Under the pieces are notes generated by a model that saw nothing but the letters and a program-made list of their open reading frames with translations, ran no database searches and was not told where the DNA came from. DNA of 64,000 nucleotides from Mycolicibacterium komanii (GTDB taxonomy: Bacteria; Actinomycetota; Actinomycetes; Mycobacteriales; Mycobacteriaceae): the NCBI RefSeq assembly GCF_001050035.1, contig NZ_CVTA01000006.1, positions 74,534 through 138,533 on the forward strand, written 5' to 3'. A program made the position numbers and the translations under genes. Positions 35,958 to 53,769 of this stretch are shown one piece after another (position 1 is the first letter of the stretch; every line of letters begins with the position of its first letter).

Positions 35958-37562
35958 ATGCGTCGCTTCGACTACATCATCGCGGGCGCCGGTTCGGCCG
36001 GCTGCGTACTGGCGAACCGGTTGTCCGCCGACCCGGCGACGACGGTGCTGCTGGTCGAGGCCGGCGGTCTCGACAGGCACCCGATGCTGCATGTGCCCAA
36101 GGGCTCGGGCACGTTGTTCGAGAACGAGAAGTACGTCTGGCGCTACGCGACGACGCCGTTCGGGCCCAGGCAACGCCCCGAGTTCTGGACCCGCGGCAAG
36201 GTGATCGGCGGCTCGAGCTCGATCAACGGCATGGTTTACAACCGGGGCAACCGGGCGGACTACGACGAGCTCGAGAAGCTGGGCAACAAGGGGTGGGGCT
36301 GGGACGAGATCCTGCCCGTCTTCAAAGCCATGGAGGACAACGCGTTCGGCGCCTCGCCGACACGAGGCGCGGGCGGACCGCTGCACATCTCGGTGGCGGC
36401 CGAACAAGACATCGTGAGCCACGAGTTGGTGCAGTCGGGCGCGAACGTGGGGCTCCGTCCGCTCGACGACATCAACGAAAGCGATGAACCCCGTATCGGA
36501 TTCACCCCCGCCACCATTCGCAGGGGCCGCCGGGTGAGCGCGGCCGACGCGTTCCTGCGGCCGGCGATGCGACGGCCCAACCTCACCGTGATCACGCAAG
36601 CCGAGGTGTGCCGCGTCGACATCGACAACGACCGCGCCACCGGCATCACCGTCCGGACGTCCGACGGCGCGCGGTCGCAGTTCCAGGCCGACCGTGAGAC
36701 GATCCTCGCCCTCGGCAGCATGGGCAGCCCGAAGCTGCTCCAGCTGTCGGGCATCGGCCCGCGCGAGGTGCTCGAGCGGGCCGGGGTCGCGGTGGTGCTC
36801 GAACGCGAGAACGTGGGCAGGCGGATGCGCGAACACCGCTGCTTCGCGCTGAAGTACCGGCTCAACGCCGAGCTCGGATACAACCGGCAGCTGTCCAGCC
36901 GATCCGGGCAGGCCAGAAGCGCGGCACGCTACCTGGCCAGGCGGCGGGGCTCGCTGGCGACGCCGACCTTCGACGTGCTCGCGTTCATGAAGACCACCCC
37001 GGACGCGCCCCGCGTCGACGGACAACTGTTGTTGGGCCCCTTCACGATCCCGGCGTACAACGACGGTGAGCCGGTGGCCCTCGAACGCGAGCCGGGGGTG
37101 TCGTGTCTGGGTTTCACCCTGCGCCCCACATCGGAGGGCAGCGTCGAGATCACCGCCGCGGACCCGGCGGCGCCGCTGCTACTCGACCCGAGCTACCTCA
37201 CCAGCGACTACGACCGCAGCACCACCGCCAACCTGCTGCGTCGCGCCCGCGAGCTGTTCGAGCATTCACCGATTGCCGAGCACATCGACCACGAGACGTT
37301 CCCCGGCCCGCAGGCGCAAAGCGACGACGAACTCGTCGACTCTGCGTTGGACGGCGGCTACTGCGGCTACCACGCCATCGGCAGCTGCGCCATGGGTCCC
37401 AGCGACGATGACATCGTCGACGGCCGGCTGCGTGTCCGCGGTATCGAGGATCTGCGGATCGTCGACTGCTCGGCGATGCCGATCATGTTGGCGGGCAACT
37501 TGAACGGGCCGGTGATGGCGATGGCCGCGCGCGCCGCGCAGTTCATCGTCGAGGACCGCTGA
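35958..37562 (+). CDS. GMC-family FAD-dependent oxidoreductase (choline dehydrogenase-like)
   Basis: The 534-residue enzyme starts with the FAD-binding GAGSAGCVLANRL and EAGG motifs, has the GMC signatures GKVIGGSSSINGMVYNRGN and ALGSMGSPKLLQLSGIGP, and ends with the catalytic block: YCGYHAIGSCAMG (catalytic His) and GNLNGPVMAMAARAA (second His/Asn position reads N). GMC enzymes oxidise alcohols such as choline, glucose or long-chain alcohols; the substrate is unknown. ATG 35958 is set by the TATTGT box 7 nt upstream. It converges with the acyl-CoA dehydrogenase gene, 5 bp apart. Confidence 0.9.
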   Translation: MRRFDYIIAGAGSAGCVLANRLSADPATTVLLVEAGGLDRHPMLHVPKGSGTLFENEKYVWRYATTPFGPRQRPEFWTRGKVIGGSSSINGMVYNRGNRADYDELEKLGNKGWGWDEILPVFKAMEDNAFGASPTRGAGGPLHISVAAEQDIVSHELVQSGANVGLRPLDDINESDEPRIGFTPATIRRGRRVSAADAFLRPAMRRPNLTVITQAEVCRVDIDNDRATGITVRTSDGARSQFQADRETILALGSMGSPKLLQLSGIGPREVLERAGVAVVLERENVGRRMREHRCFALKYRLNAELGYNRQLSSRSGQARSAARYLARRRGSLATPTFDVLAFMKTTPDAPRVDGQLLLGPFTIPAYNDGEPVALEREPGVSCLGFTLRPTSEGSVEITAADPAAPLLLDPSYLTSDYDRSTTANLLRRARELFEHSPIAEHIDHETFPGPQAQSDDELVDSALDGGYCGYHAIGSCAMGPSDDDIVDGRLRVRGIEDLRIVDCSAMPIMLAGNLNGPVMAMAARAAQFIVEDR

Positions 37563-37567
37563 CCCCG

Positions 37568-38806
37568 TCAGGAGCCGAGCAGACCCCGCGCCACGTGCGT
37601 GATCTGCACCTCGTTGCTTCCGGCGTAGATCATCAGCGACTTGGCGTCGCGCGCGAGTTGTTCGACGCGGTACTCGGTCATGTAGCCGTTGCCGCCGAAC
37701 AACTGCACCGCATCCATCGCGACATCGGTGGCCGCCTGCGAGCAGTACCACTTGATCGCCGAGGCCTCGGGCAGTGAAATCGGAACCCCGGCCTGCGCCG
37801 CCTCGATCACGCGAAACAGGATGTTGCGCACGTTCATCCGCGCCACCTCCATGTTCGCGAGCTTGAGCTGGATCAGCTGGAACTGGCCGATCTCCTGGCC
37901 CCACAGCGTGCGGCTCTTGGCGTAGTCGACGCACAGGCGCAGGCACTCCTCGATCACGCCGAGCGACATCGCGGCGACGCCGATGCGTTCGGTGCTGAAG
38001 CTCGACCGCGCGCTGGCCCGACCGTCGCCGGCGGAATTCTCCTCGGTCTCGCCGAGCAGCCGGTCGCGGCCCAGGCGTACGTTGTTGAAGAACAACTCGC
38101 CGGTGCGCGAACTGTGAATTCCCATCTTGCGGAACGGCTTCGACTGCACGAAACCCTCCATGCCCCGGTCGAGCACGAAGGTCAGCACCTTGCGGTCCCG
38201 CTTGTCGACGCTCGGGTCGCCCTCGTCCAGCTTGGCGTAGACCACGACGACGTCGGCGTCGGGGCCGTTGGTGATGAACGTCTTCTGGCCGTTGAGGATG
38301 TAATCGTCGCCGTCGCGCACGACGTAGGACTTCATGCCGCCGAACGCGTCGGAGCCCGAGTCGGGCTCGGTGATCGCCCAGGCGCCCACCTTGTCGTAGG
38401 TGACCAGGTCCGGCAGCCAGCGCTCCTGCTGCGCCAACGTGCCGCGGCTCATGATCGTCGGCACCGTCAGCCCCAGGCTGACGCCCATGCCGGTGACCAC
38501 GCCCATCGAGACCCGGCACAGCTCGCTGATCACGACGAACCCCATGCCACCGGAACCCTCGCCGAACATGCCGCCGCCCGAGGACCGCTCCGAGGATCCG
38601 CCGCCGTCGCGGAGCCGGGCGAGCCGCTTGTTGAGCGACTCGCGGGCCATGTCGGCGATGCCGAACGTCGCGAACAGCTTGCGGACGATGGGGTAGGGCT
38701 CCATCTCGCCGCTTTCCAGCGCGTCGACGTGCGGACGGATTTCTTTGTCGACGAACTCGCGCACGGCGTCGCGGACGGCGATATCGGTGTCAGACCATTC
38801 GAGCAT
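37568..38806 (-). CDS. Acyl-CoA dehydrogenase (IVD/LCAD-type active site)
   Basis: The 412-residue flavoprotein has the acyl-CoA dehydrogenase motifs WAITEPDSGSDAFGG, LNGQKTFITNG and FGGNGYMTEYRVEQLARDAK. It would introduce the alpha-beta double bond in an acyl-CoA and pass electrons to ETF. At the common catalytic-base position (IYEGT) it reads IYAGS, but STERIGVAA places a Glu where isovaleryl- and long-chain acyl-CoA dehydrogenases have theirs, so activity is expected. A Gly/Ser-rich loop (DGGGSSERSSGGGMFGEGSGG) replaces part of the N-terminal helical domain. Start ATG 38806, 4 bp behind the DUF2236 gene, hence one transcript. Confidence 0.9.
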   Translation of the reverse strand: MLEWSDTDIAVRDAVREFVDKEIRPHVDALESGEMEPYPIVRKLFATFGIADMARESLNKRLARLRDGGGSSERSSGGGMFGEGSGGMGFVVISELCRVSMGVVTGMGVSLGLTVPTIMSRGTLAQQERWLPDLVTYDKVGAWAITEPDSGSDAFGGMKSYVVRDGDDYILNGQKTFITNGPDADVVVVYAKLDEGDPSVDKRDRKVLTFVLDRGMEGFVQSKPFRKMGIHSSRTGELFFNNVRLGRDRLLGETEENSAGDGRASARSSFSTERIGVAAMSLGVIEECLRLCVDYAKSRTLWGQEIGQFQLIQLKLANMEVARMNVRNILFRVIEAAQAGVPISLPEASAIKWYCSQAATDVAMDAVQLFGGNGYMTEYRVEQLARDAKSLMIYAGSNEVQITHVARGLLGS

Positions 38807-38810
38807 GCAC

Positions 38811-39824
38811 TCAGGCTGCCTTATGGCGTCCGCGGGCCGGACGCAGCCCCGCCAAAGAGAACGTGGTGTGCACGAGCGAGCCCGCCCGGTCGAGCAGTGA
38901 CTTGCGCGGCGGGACGTAGTGCATCGGCAGCCCGCGCCGGTCGCTCGGCGGCGCCATGAACGCCGGTGCCTCGACCAGTGGGGCGCTCGCGGGCAGACGC
39001 CCCTGGGCGCGCCGGTACGCGGTCAACGCCCTTGGGTGCAAACGGATTTCGTCGGGAACCGCCACGAACGCAAACTCGACCAACTTGCCGAACAGCCGCA
39101 GCAGCACCTCGTCTCCCGGCGTCCACCGCATGTTGGCCTTCTCGCGAAGCGCTTCGTCGAACACGCCCGCCGCGATCCAGCGCTGCGCGCCCACCATCGG
39201 CTTGAAGAGCTGATCCCACAGCCCCGTCGGCATCAACACGAACCACGGTTTGGGGATGCGGATCGAGAAGATGTCGAGCGTGGCACGGTTGATCTCGAGC
39301 TCCTCGCGGCATTTGCGGTCCCAGTACTCGCAGAAGTCCTCCCAGCTCTCGGGCACTGGGCGCATGCTCATGCCGTACATGCGGTACCACTGCACGTGCT
39401 CGTCGAACAGTTGGCGCTTCTCGGCCTCGGTCAACCCGCCGCAGAAGTACTCGGCCGTCTTGATGATCAGCATGAAGAAGGTGGCGTGCGCCCAGTAGAA
39501 CGTTTCGGGGTTCAACGCGTGGTAGCGACGACCTTCGGCGTCGACGCCCTTGATCGTGGTGTGGTAGCTCTTGATCTGCTCGCCGGTCTGGGTGGCCCGT
39601 TCCCCGTCGTAGACGACGCCCATGATCGGGTACACCGAGCGAGCGACGCGCTGCAGCGGTTCGCGCAGCAGGATCGAATGGTCCTCGACGCCCGCGCCGA
39701 GTTCGGGATACATGTTCTGCACTGCGCCGATCCACACACCGAGCAGCCCGGTCCGCAGATCGCCGAAGTACTTCCACGTCAACGAGTCGGGACCGAGGGG
39801 ATCGGTGGTGGGGTCTGCGGTCAT
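38811..39824 (-). CDS. DUF2236 / MpaB-type oxygenase-like protein (Rv1645c-type)
   Basis: The 337-residue, mostly helical protein belongs to the DUF2236 family, which includes the latex-clearing heme oxygenases and MpaB. Visible landmarks are the RTGLLGVWIGAVQNMYPELG start, VARSVYPIMGVVYDG, the conserved HALNPETFYWAHATFF with histidine, YGMSMRPVPESWEDF and a C-terminal Arg-rich tail. A heme-binding oxidoreductase is likely, substrate unknown. GAGGA precedes ATG 39824 closely. It heads a two-gene transcript with the acyl-CoA dehydrogenase. An inverted repeat in its promoter suggests control by a dimeric repressor. The locus matches Rv1645c beside tsnR. Confidence 0.8.
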   Translation of the reverse strand: MTADPTTDPLGPDSLTWKYFGDLRTGLLGVWIGAVQNMYPELGAGVEDHSILLREPLQRVARSVYPIMGVVYDGERATQTGEQIKSYHTTIKGVDAEGRRYHALNPETFYWAHATFFMLIIKTAEYFCGGLTEAEKRQLFDEHVQWYRMYGMSMRPVPESWEDFCEYWDRKCREELEINRATLDIFSIRIPKPWFVLMPTGLWDQLFKPMVGAQRWIAAGVFDEALREKANMRWTPGDEVLLRLFGKLVEFAFVAVPDEIRLHPRALTAYRRAQGRLPASAPLVEAPAFMAPPSDRRGLPMHYVPPRKSLLDRAGSLVHTTFSLAGLRPARGRHKAA

Positions 39825-39866
39825 CTGATTCCTCGCTGAATCGGCGTCGAACTCGACGATAATGCT

Positions 39867-39882
39867 GACAACGAATGTTGTC
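39867..39882. promoter_or_regulatory. Inverted-repeat operator in the DUF2236 promoter
   Basis: GACAAC-GAAT-GTTGTC is a perfect 6+4+6 inverted repeat. On the minus strand it lies in the 17-bp spacer between TAGACA and TATCGT, a plausible -35/-10 pair for the DUF2236 gene, so a bound dimer (for example a TetR-type regulator) would block it. No regulator gene is adjacent. Confidence 0.5.
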
Positions 39883-40006
39883 TATGATTTGCGGGGCGCG
39901 TCGTCCCGGACCGTTATTCGGCGGCTATGGGCGCTCCACACTGCTGTGACCAGCTGCTTCGCCGACCGTGCTTTCGTGATTCGGACGACGGCTTCGTCTG
40001 ACGAGA

Positions 40007-40036
40007 TTGCTCGGCATAAAGCGGCCCGCTTAGGCT
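40007..40036 (+). promoter_or_regulatory. Promoter of the adenylate cyclase gene (leaderless)
   Basis: TTGCTC (40007–40012), 18 bp and TAGGCT (40031–40036) precede GTG 40043 by exactly 7 nt after the -10 box. No Shine-Dalgarno sequence is present, implying a leaderless mRNA. Confidence 0.5.
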
Positions 40037-40042
40037 GGCGCG

Positions 40043-40894
40043 GTGGATGTCGAGCCGTTCGAGCGGTCGACCGGGCCCTTGGGCTGGCTGAAGAACACCA
40101 ACCGCAACGAGAGCGTCATCGCCTTTCTGCGGCGGACGCGGCGCGCGTTGCCGGGCGATCCGGAGTTCGGGGATCCGTTGTCGGCCGACGGTGACGGTGG
40201 ACCTCGGGCCGCCGCCCGCGCCGCGGATCGTGTACTCCAACGGGACGCTGCGACGCGCGAGGTGAGCCTCGGCGCGCTGCAGGTGTGGCAAGCCCTCACC
40301 GAGCGGGTGTCCGGAAAACCGGCCAACCGCGAAGCGACGCTGGTCTTCACCGACCTTGTCGGCTTCTCAGCGTGGGCGTTGAACGCGGGGGACGAGGCCA
40401 CGTTGCGGCTGCTGCGTCGCGTGTCGCAGGTCGCCGAGCCGCCGCTGCTGGAAGGCGGGCGAATCGTCAAGCGCATGGGCGACGGCCTGATGGCGGTGTT
40501 CGCCGACCCGACGACCGCGGTACGCGCCGCGATCACCGCACGCGAAGCGGTCAAAGCCGTTGACGTGGACGGGTTTACCCCACGGATGCGGGTCGGTGTG
40601 CACACTGGCCACCCGCAGCGCATCGGATCGGACTGGCTGGGCGTCGACGTCAACATCGCGGCGCGGGTGATGAGCCGCGCGACCCGCGGAGAGCTGGTGG
40701 TCTCGGCGACCACGCTCGACCGCATCCCCGCCGAGGAGTTCGCGTCGTTGGGTGTGGAGGCCAAACGCCTGCGCCGCCAGGTCTTCGCGCACAAACAGGA
40801 CGGGGTGCCGAACGACTTCGTCATGTACCGGCTGAAAACCCTCAGGCACTTGCCAGGTGGCGGAAACAACGAGGGGCATCCCGCGGGGGAATAG
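40043..40894 (+). CDS. Class III adenylate cyclase (Rv1647-type)
   Basis: The 283-residue soluble protein has an N-terminal helical region of ~100 residues and a C-terminal class III cyclase domain. The metal-binding aspartates are in VFTDLVGFSAW and KRMGDGLMAVF, and the transition-state Asn and Arg are both present in GVDVNIAARVM, so it is expected to make cAMP, as Rv1647 does. GTG 40043 is set by a TAGGCT -10 box 7 nt upstream. The rhomboid-like gene follows after 9 bp. With the cAMP-binding Usp gene at 8.3 kb it places cAMP production and binding genes in one region, as in M. tuberculosis. Confidence 0.9.
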   Translation: MDVEPFERSTGPLGWLKNTNRNESVIAFLRRTRRALPGDPEFGDPLSADGDGGPRAAARAADRVLQRDAATREVSLGALQVWQALTERVSGKPANREATLVFTDLVGFSAWALNAGDEATLRLLRRVSQVAEPPLLEGGRIVKRMGDGLMAVFADPTTAVRAAITAREAVKAVDVDGFTPRMRVGVHTGHPQRIGSDWLGVDVNIAARVMSRATRGELVVSATTLDRIPAEEFASLGVEAKRLRRQVFAHKQDGVPNDFVMYRLKTLRHLPGGGNNEGHPAGE

Positions 40895-40903
40895 TGGATT
40901 CCC

Positions 40904-42727
<1,824 letters not shown>

Positions 42728-42728
<1 letters not shown>

Positions 42729-45250
42729 TGCGGCTACCGTACAGCTGGCTGCGCGACGTCGTGCAGGCCGGCGCACCGGGTTGGGACGTGAGTCCTTCCG
42801 AGCTCGAAAAGGCGTTGATCCGCATCGGCCACGAGGTCGAGGAGGTCATCCCCGTAGGTCCCGTCACCGGACCGCTGACGGTGGGTCGGGTCGCCTCGAT
42901 CGAGGAGCTCACCGAGTTCAAGAAGCCGATCCGCGCGGTCAAGGTCGATGTCGGTGAGGCCGAACCCCGTGACATCGTCTGCGGGGCAACCAACTTCGCC
43001 GTCGACGACCTGGTCGTGGTGGCGCTGCCCGGAACGGTGCTACCGGGCGACTTCACGATCGCCAGCCGCAAGACCTACGGCCGGATCTCCGACGGGATGA
43101 TCTGTTCGACGGCCGAGATGAACTTGGGTACCGACCATTCGGGCATCCTGGTGCTGCCGGCCGGCACCGCCGAACCGGGGACCCCGGCGGCCGATGTGCT
43201 GGGCCTCGACGATGTCGTCTTCCATTTGGCCATCACACCGGACCGCGGCTACTGCCTGTCGGTGCGCGGTCTGGCCCGTGAGATCGCCGCCGCCTACGAC
43301 CTCGACTACGTCGATCCGGCCGACGTCGCACCGTCCCCCGCAAGCGGGAGGTGCCCCCAGCCCGCCGAGGGCGAAGCGCTGCCGGTGTCGATCGAACCGG
43401 GCACCGGCGTACGGCGGTTCGGGCTGCGGCCGGTGACTGGCATCGATCCGCACGCCTTCTCACCGTGGTGGATGCAGCGACGGCTGTTGCTGTCCGGCAT
43501 CCGGGCCATCTCACCCGCAGTGGACGTCACCAACTACGTGATGCTCGAGTTGGGCCACCCGATGCACGCCCACGACCGAAGCCTCGTCACCGGCGGTTTC
43601 CGGGTGCGGTTCGCCGAACCGGGGGAGACCGTGGTGACCCTCGACGACGTCGAACGCCGCCTCGACCCCGCCGATGTGCTGATCGTCGACGACGTCGCGA
43701 CCGCCGCGATCGGCGGTGTGATGGGCGCCGGTACCACCGAGGTGCGCGAGACCACCACCGATGTGCTGCTCGAGGCCGCCGTGTGGGATCCGGCCGCCGT
43801 GTCGCGTACTCAGCGGCGGCTGCGGCTGTACAGCGAGGCGGGACGCCGCTACGAGCGCAGCGTCGACCCCGCGATCTCGGTCGCCGCGCTGGACCGCTGC
43901 GCCACGCTGCTGGCCGAGATCGCCGGCGTCACGGTCGAACCCACGCTCACCGACTGGCGCGGTGACCCACCCCGCGAGGATTGGTCGCAGCCGCCGGTGA
44001 CAATGGCGGTCGACCTGCCCGACCGGACGGCGGGTGTCGACTATGCGCCGGGCACCGCCGAGCGGCGGCTCACCCAGATCGGGGCCCGGGTCGTCGCCGC
44101 CGACGGCACGCTCACGGTCACCCCGCCGAGTTGGCGGCCCGACCTCACCCAGCCCGCCGACCTCGTCGAGGAGGTGCTGCGGCTGGAGGACCTGGAGAAG
44201 ATCCCGTCGGTGCTGCCGCTGGCCCCGGCCGGACGCGGCCTGACCCCCGTCCAGAGACGTCGGCGTGCGATCGGAAAGTCGTTGGGGCTCACCGGGTATG
44301 TGGAGATCCTGCCCACCCCGTTCCTGCCTGCCGGGGTGTTCGACCAGTGGGGCCTGTCCGCCGACGACGACCGCCGTTCTACGGTCGATGTGCTCAACCC
44401 GCTGGACTCCGACCGCCCGCAGCTGGCCACCACCCTGCTGCCGGGGCTGCTGGAGGCGTTGAGCCGCAACGTGTCTCGTGGCGCGGTCGACGTCGGGCTG
44501 TTCGCGATCCAGCAGGTCGTCGTGCCCACGCCGCAGACCCGCGCCCTCGAACGCATACCGACCGACCGGCGACCCAGCGACGAGGAGATCGCCGCGCTGG
44601 ACGCGTCGCTGCCCAGCCAGCCGCAACACGTCGCCGTGGTGCTGGCCGGATTGCGTGAGCCCGCGGGCCCGTGGGGTCCCGGCCGCGAGGTGCAACCCGC
44701 AGACGCGTTCGAGGCGGTCCAGGTGATCGCGCGCGCCGCCGGCGTCGAGCTGAGCCTGCGTCCCGCGCAGCGACTGCCGTGGCATCCCGGCCGCTGCGCC
44801 GAGGTGGTGCTGGGCGGCCGCGACAGCGGCACCGTCGTCGGCCACGCCGGCGAACTGCACCCCGCCGTCGTCGAGCGGACCGGTCTGCCCAAGCGCACCT
44901 GTGCCGTCGAGGTCGATCTGGACGCGATACCGATCGTCGAGCGGCTCCCGGCCCCGCGGGTGTCGCCGTTCCCTGCGGTGTTCCAGGACATCAGCCTCGT
45001 CGTGGACGAGGACGTCGCCGCGGCCGCCGTGATCGACGCGGTCCGGGCGGGGGCGGGTCCGCTGCTCGAAGATGTGCGGTTATTCGACGTCTACACCGGC
45101 CCGCAGATCGGCGAGGGCCGCAAGTCGCTGGCGTTCGCGCTGCGGTTCCGCGCCGCCGACCGCACCCTCACCGAGGACGAGGCCAGCGCCGCACGTGAGG
45201 CGGCCGTCGAGGCCGCGACCGAGCGGGTCGGCGCCGAACAGCGCCGCTGA
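42728..45250 (+). CDS. pheT: Phenylalanyl-tRNA synthetase beta subunit with an in-frame repeat insert
   Basis: The 840-residue beta subunit contains the N-terminal tRNA-binding OB fold, the B3/B4 editing domain, B5 ([17 protein letters not shown]), the pseudo-synthetase core and a C-terminal FDX-ACB anticodon-binding domain ([18 protein letters not shown] to [11 protein letters not shown]). ATG 42728 overlaps the pheS stop. Between [11 protein letters not shown] and LPVSIEP there are about ten extra residues (PASGRCPQP…) encoded by a palindromic repeat found elsewhere in mycobacterial genomes; compared with the M. tuberculosis protein this is an insertion at the edge of the B3/B4 domain and keeps the frame. 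Confidence 0.96.
43333..43359. repeat. Dispersed mycobacterial palindromic repeat inside pheT
   Basis: The segment contains CCCGC-AA-GCGGG (43337–43348) flanked by C-runs; its reverse complement reads as the CACCTCCCGCTTGCGGGG element that I recall as common between mycobacterial genes. Here it lies inside a coding region and adds residues without breaking the frame. Its repeated nature is from memory, not a search. Confidence 0.55.
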
Positions 45251-45307
45251 TGGTGATTTCGGTGCACTAACGATCGCTCAGCGACTGGTAGCGCACCCAA
45301 CCCAATC

Positions 45308-47607
<2,300 letters not shown>

Positions 47608-47611
<4 letters not shown>

Positions 47612-48476
47612 GCGTTGAAACCCCGGTCAAGGCGAAGGTTCTGGCGGAAGCGCTGCCGTGGCTCAAACAACTGCACGGCAAGATCGTCGTCATCAAGTAC
47701 GGCGGAAACGCGATGACCGACGACGTGCTCAAGGCCGCGTTCGCCGCCGATATGGTCTTCCTGCGCAACTGCGGCGTGCATCCCGTCGTGGTCCACGGCG
47801 GCGGCCCGCAGATCAGCGCGATGCTCAAACGCCTCGGCATTTCGGGTGATTTCAAGGGCGGCTTCCGGGTCACCACACCCGAGGTGCTCGACGTGGCGCG
47901 CATGGTGTTGTTCGGTCAGGTCGGCCGGGAACTGGTCGGACTGATCAATGCCCACGGCCCGTACGCCGTCGGGGTCACCGGCGAGGACGCCCAGCTGTTC
48001 ACCGCGGTGCGGCGCAGCGTGACCGTCGACGGGGTGGCCACCGACATCGGCCTCGTCGGCGACGTCGAGAAGGTCAACGCCGGGTCGCTGCTGGATCTCA
48101 TTGCGGCAGGACGGATCCCGGTGGTGTCGACCATCGCGCCCGACACCGACGGAGTCGTGCACAACATCAACGCCGACACCGCGGCCGCGGCGCTGGCCGA
48201 GGCGCTGGGCGCGGAGAAACTGCTGATGCTGACCGACGTCGAGGGCTTGTACACGAACTGGCCCGACCGCGGCTCGCTGGTCAGTGAGATCGACTCGGCC
48301 GCACTGACCCAGATGCTGCCGACGCTGGAGGCGGGCATGGTCCCGAAGATCGAGGCGTGCCTGCGCGCCGTCACCGGCGGTGTGCCGAGCGCACACGTCA
48401 TCGACGGTCGCGTGGAGCACTGCGTGCTGGTCGAACTGCTCACCGACGAGGGAACGGGGACGAAAGTGGTGCGGTC

Positions 48477-48480
<4 letters not shown>
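47608..48480 (+). CDS. argB: Acetylglutamate kinase
   Basis: ArgB phosphorylates N-acetylglutamate and is the feedback-controlled step in many actinobacteria. The 290-residue amino-acid kinase has [24 protein letters not shown], the [19 protein letters not shown] segment and [10 protein letters not shown]. The N-terminal helix ([16 protein letters not shown]) is of the type that forms the arginine-sensitive hexamer. Both ends overlap neighbours by ATGA. Confidence 0.97.
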
Positions 48481-50654
<2,174 letters not shown>

Positions 50655-50658
<4 letters not shown>

Positions 50659-51148
50659 CTTCAGCGGCGACCCGCGCCGGACGACAGGCCCGCATCGTGG
50701 CGATCCTGTCGTCGCAGTCGGTGCACAGCCAAACCGAATTGGCCACCCTGCTGGCCGAGGAGGGCATCGAGGTCACCCAGGCCACGCTGTCGCGCGACCT
50801 GGAAGAGCTGGGCGCGGTCAAACTGCGCGGCGCCGACGGCGGCGTCGGCGTGTACGTCGTCCCCGAGGACGGTAGCCCGGTGCGCGGGGTTTCCGGTGGG
50901 ACCGAACGGATGTCGCGGCTGCTGGCCGAGCTGCTGGTGTCGACCGATGCCAGCGGCAACCTGGCCATTCTGCGGACCCCGCCGGGGGCGGCGCACTACC
51001 TCGCCGCCGCGATGGACCGCGCGGCCCTCCCGTTCGTCGTCGGCACCGTCGCCGGCGATGACACCATCCTGGTCGTCGCCCGCGAACCGATGACCGGCGC
51101 CGAACTGGCAACGAAACTCGAAAGCATTAGACAAAAGGAGACTTGCTG

Positions 51149-51149
<1 letters not shown>
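50655..51149 (+). CDS. argR: Arginine repressor
   Basis: The 164-residue ArgR has an N-terminal winged helix ([22 protein letters not shown] with [17 protein letters not shown] as recognition part) and a C-terminal arginine-binding, hexamer-forming domain with the [12 protein letters not shown] motif. With arginine bound it represses the arg operon, most likely through the boxes before argC. ATG 50655 starts the family core. The upstream reading from 50568 crosses the MIRU-like element and is not used. Its stop overlaps argG (TGATG). Confidence 0.96.
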
Positions 51150-53768
<2,619 letters not shown>

Positions 53769-53769
53769 C

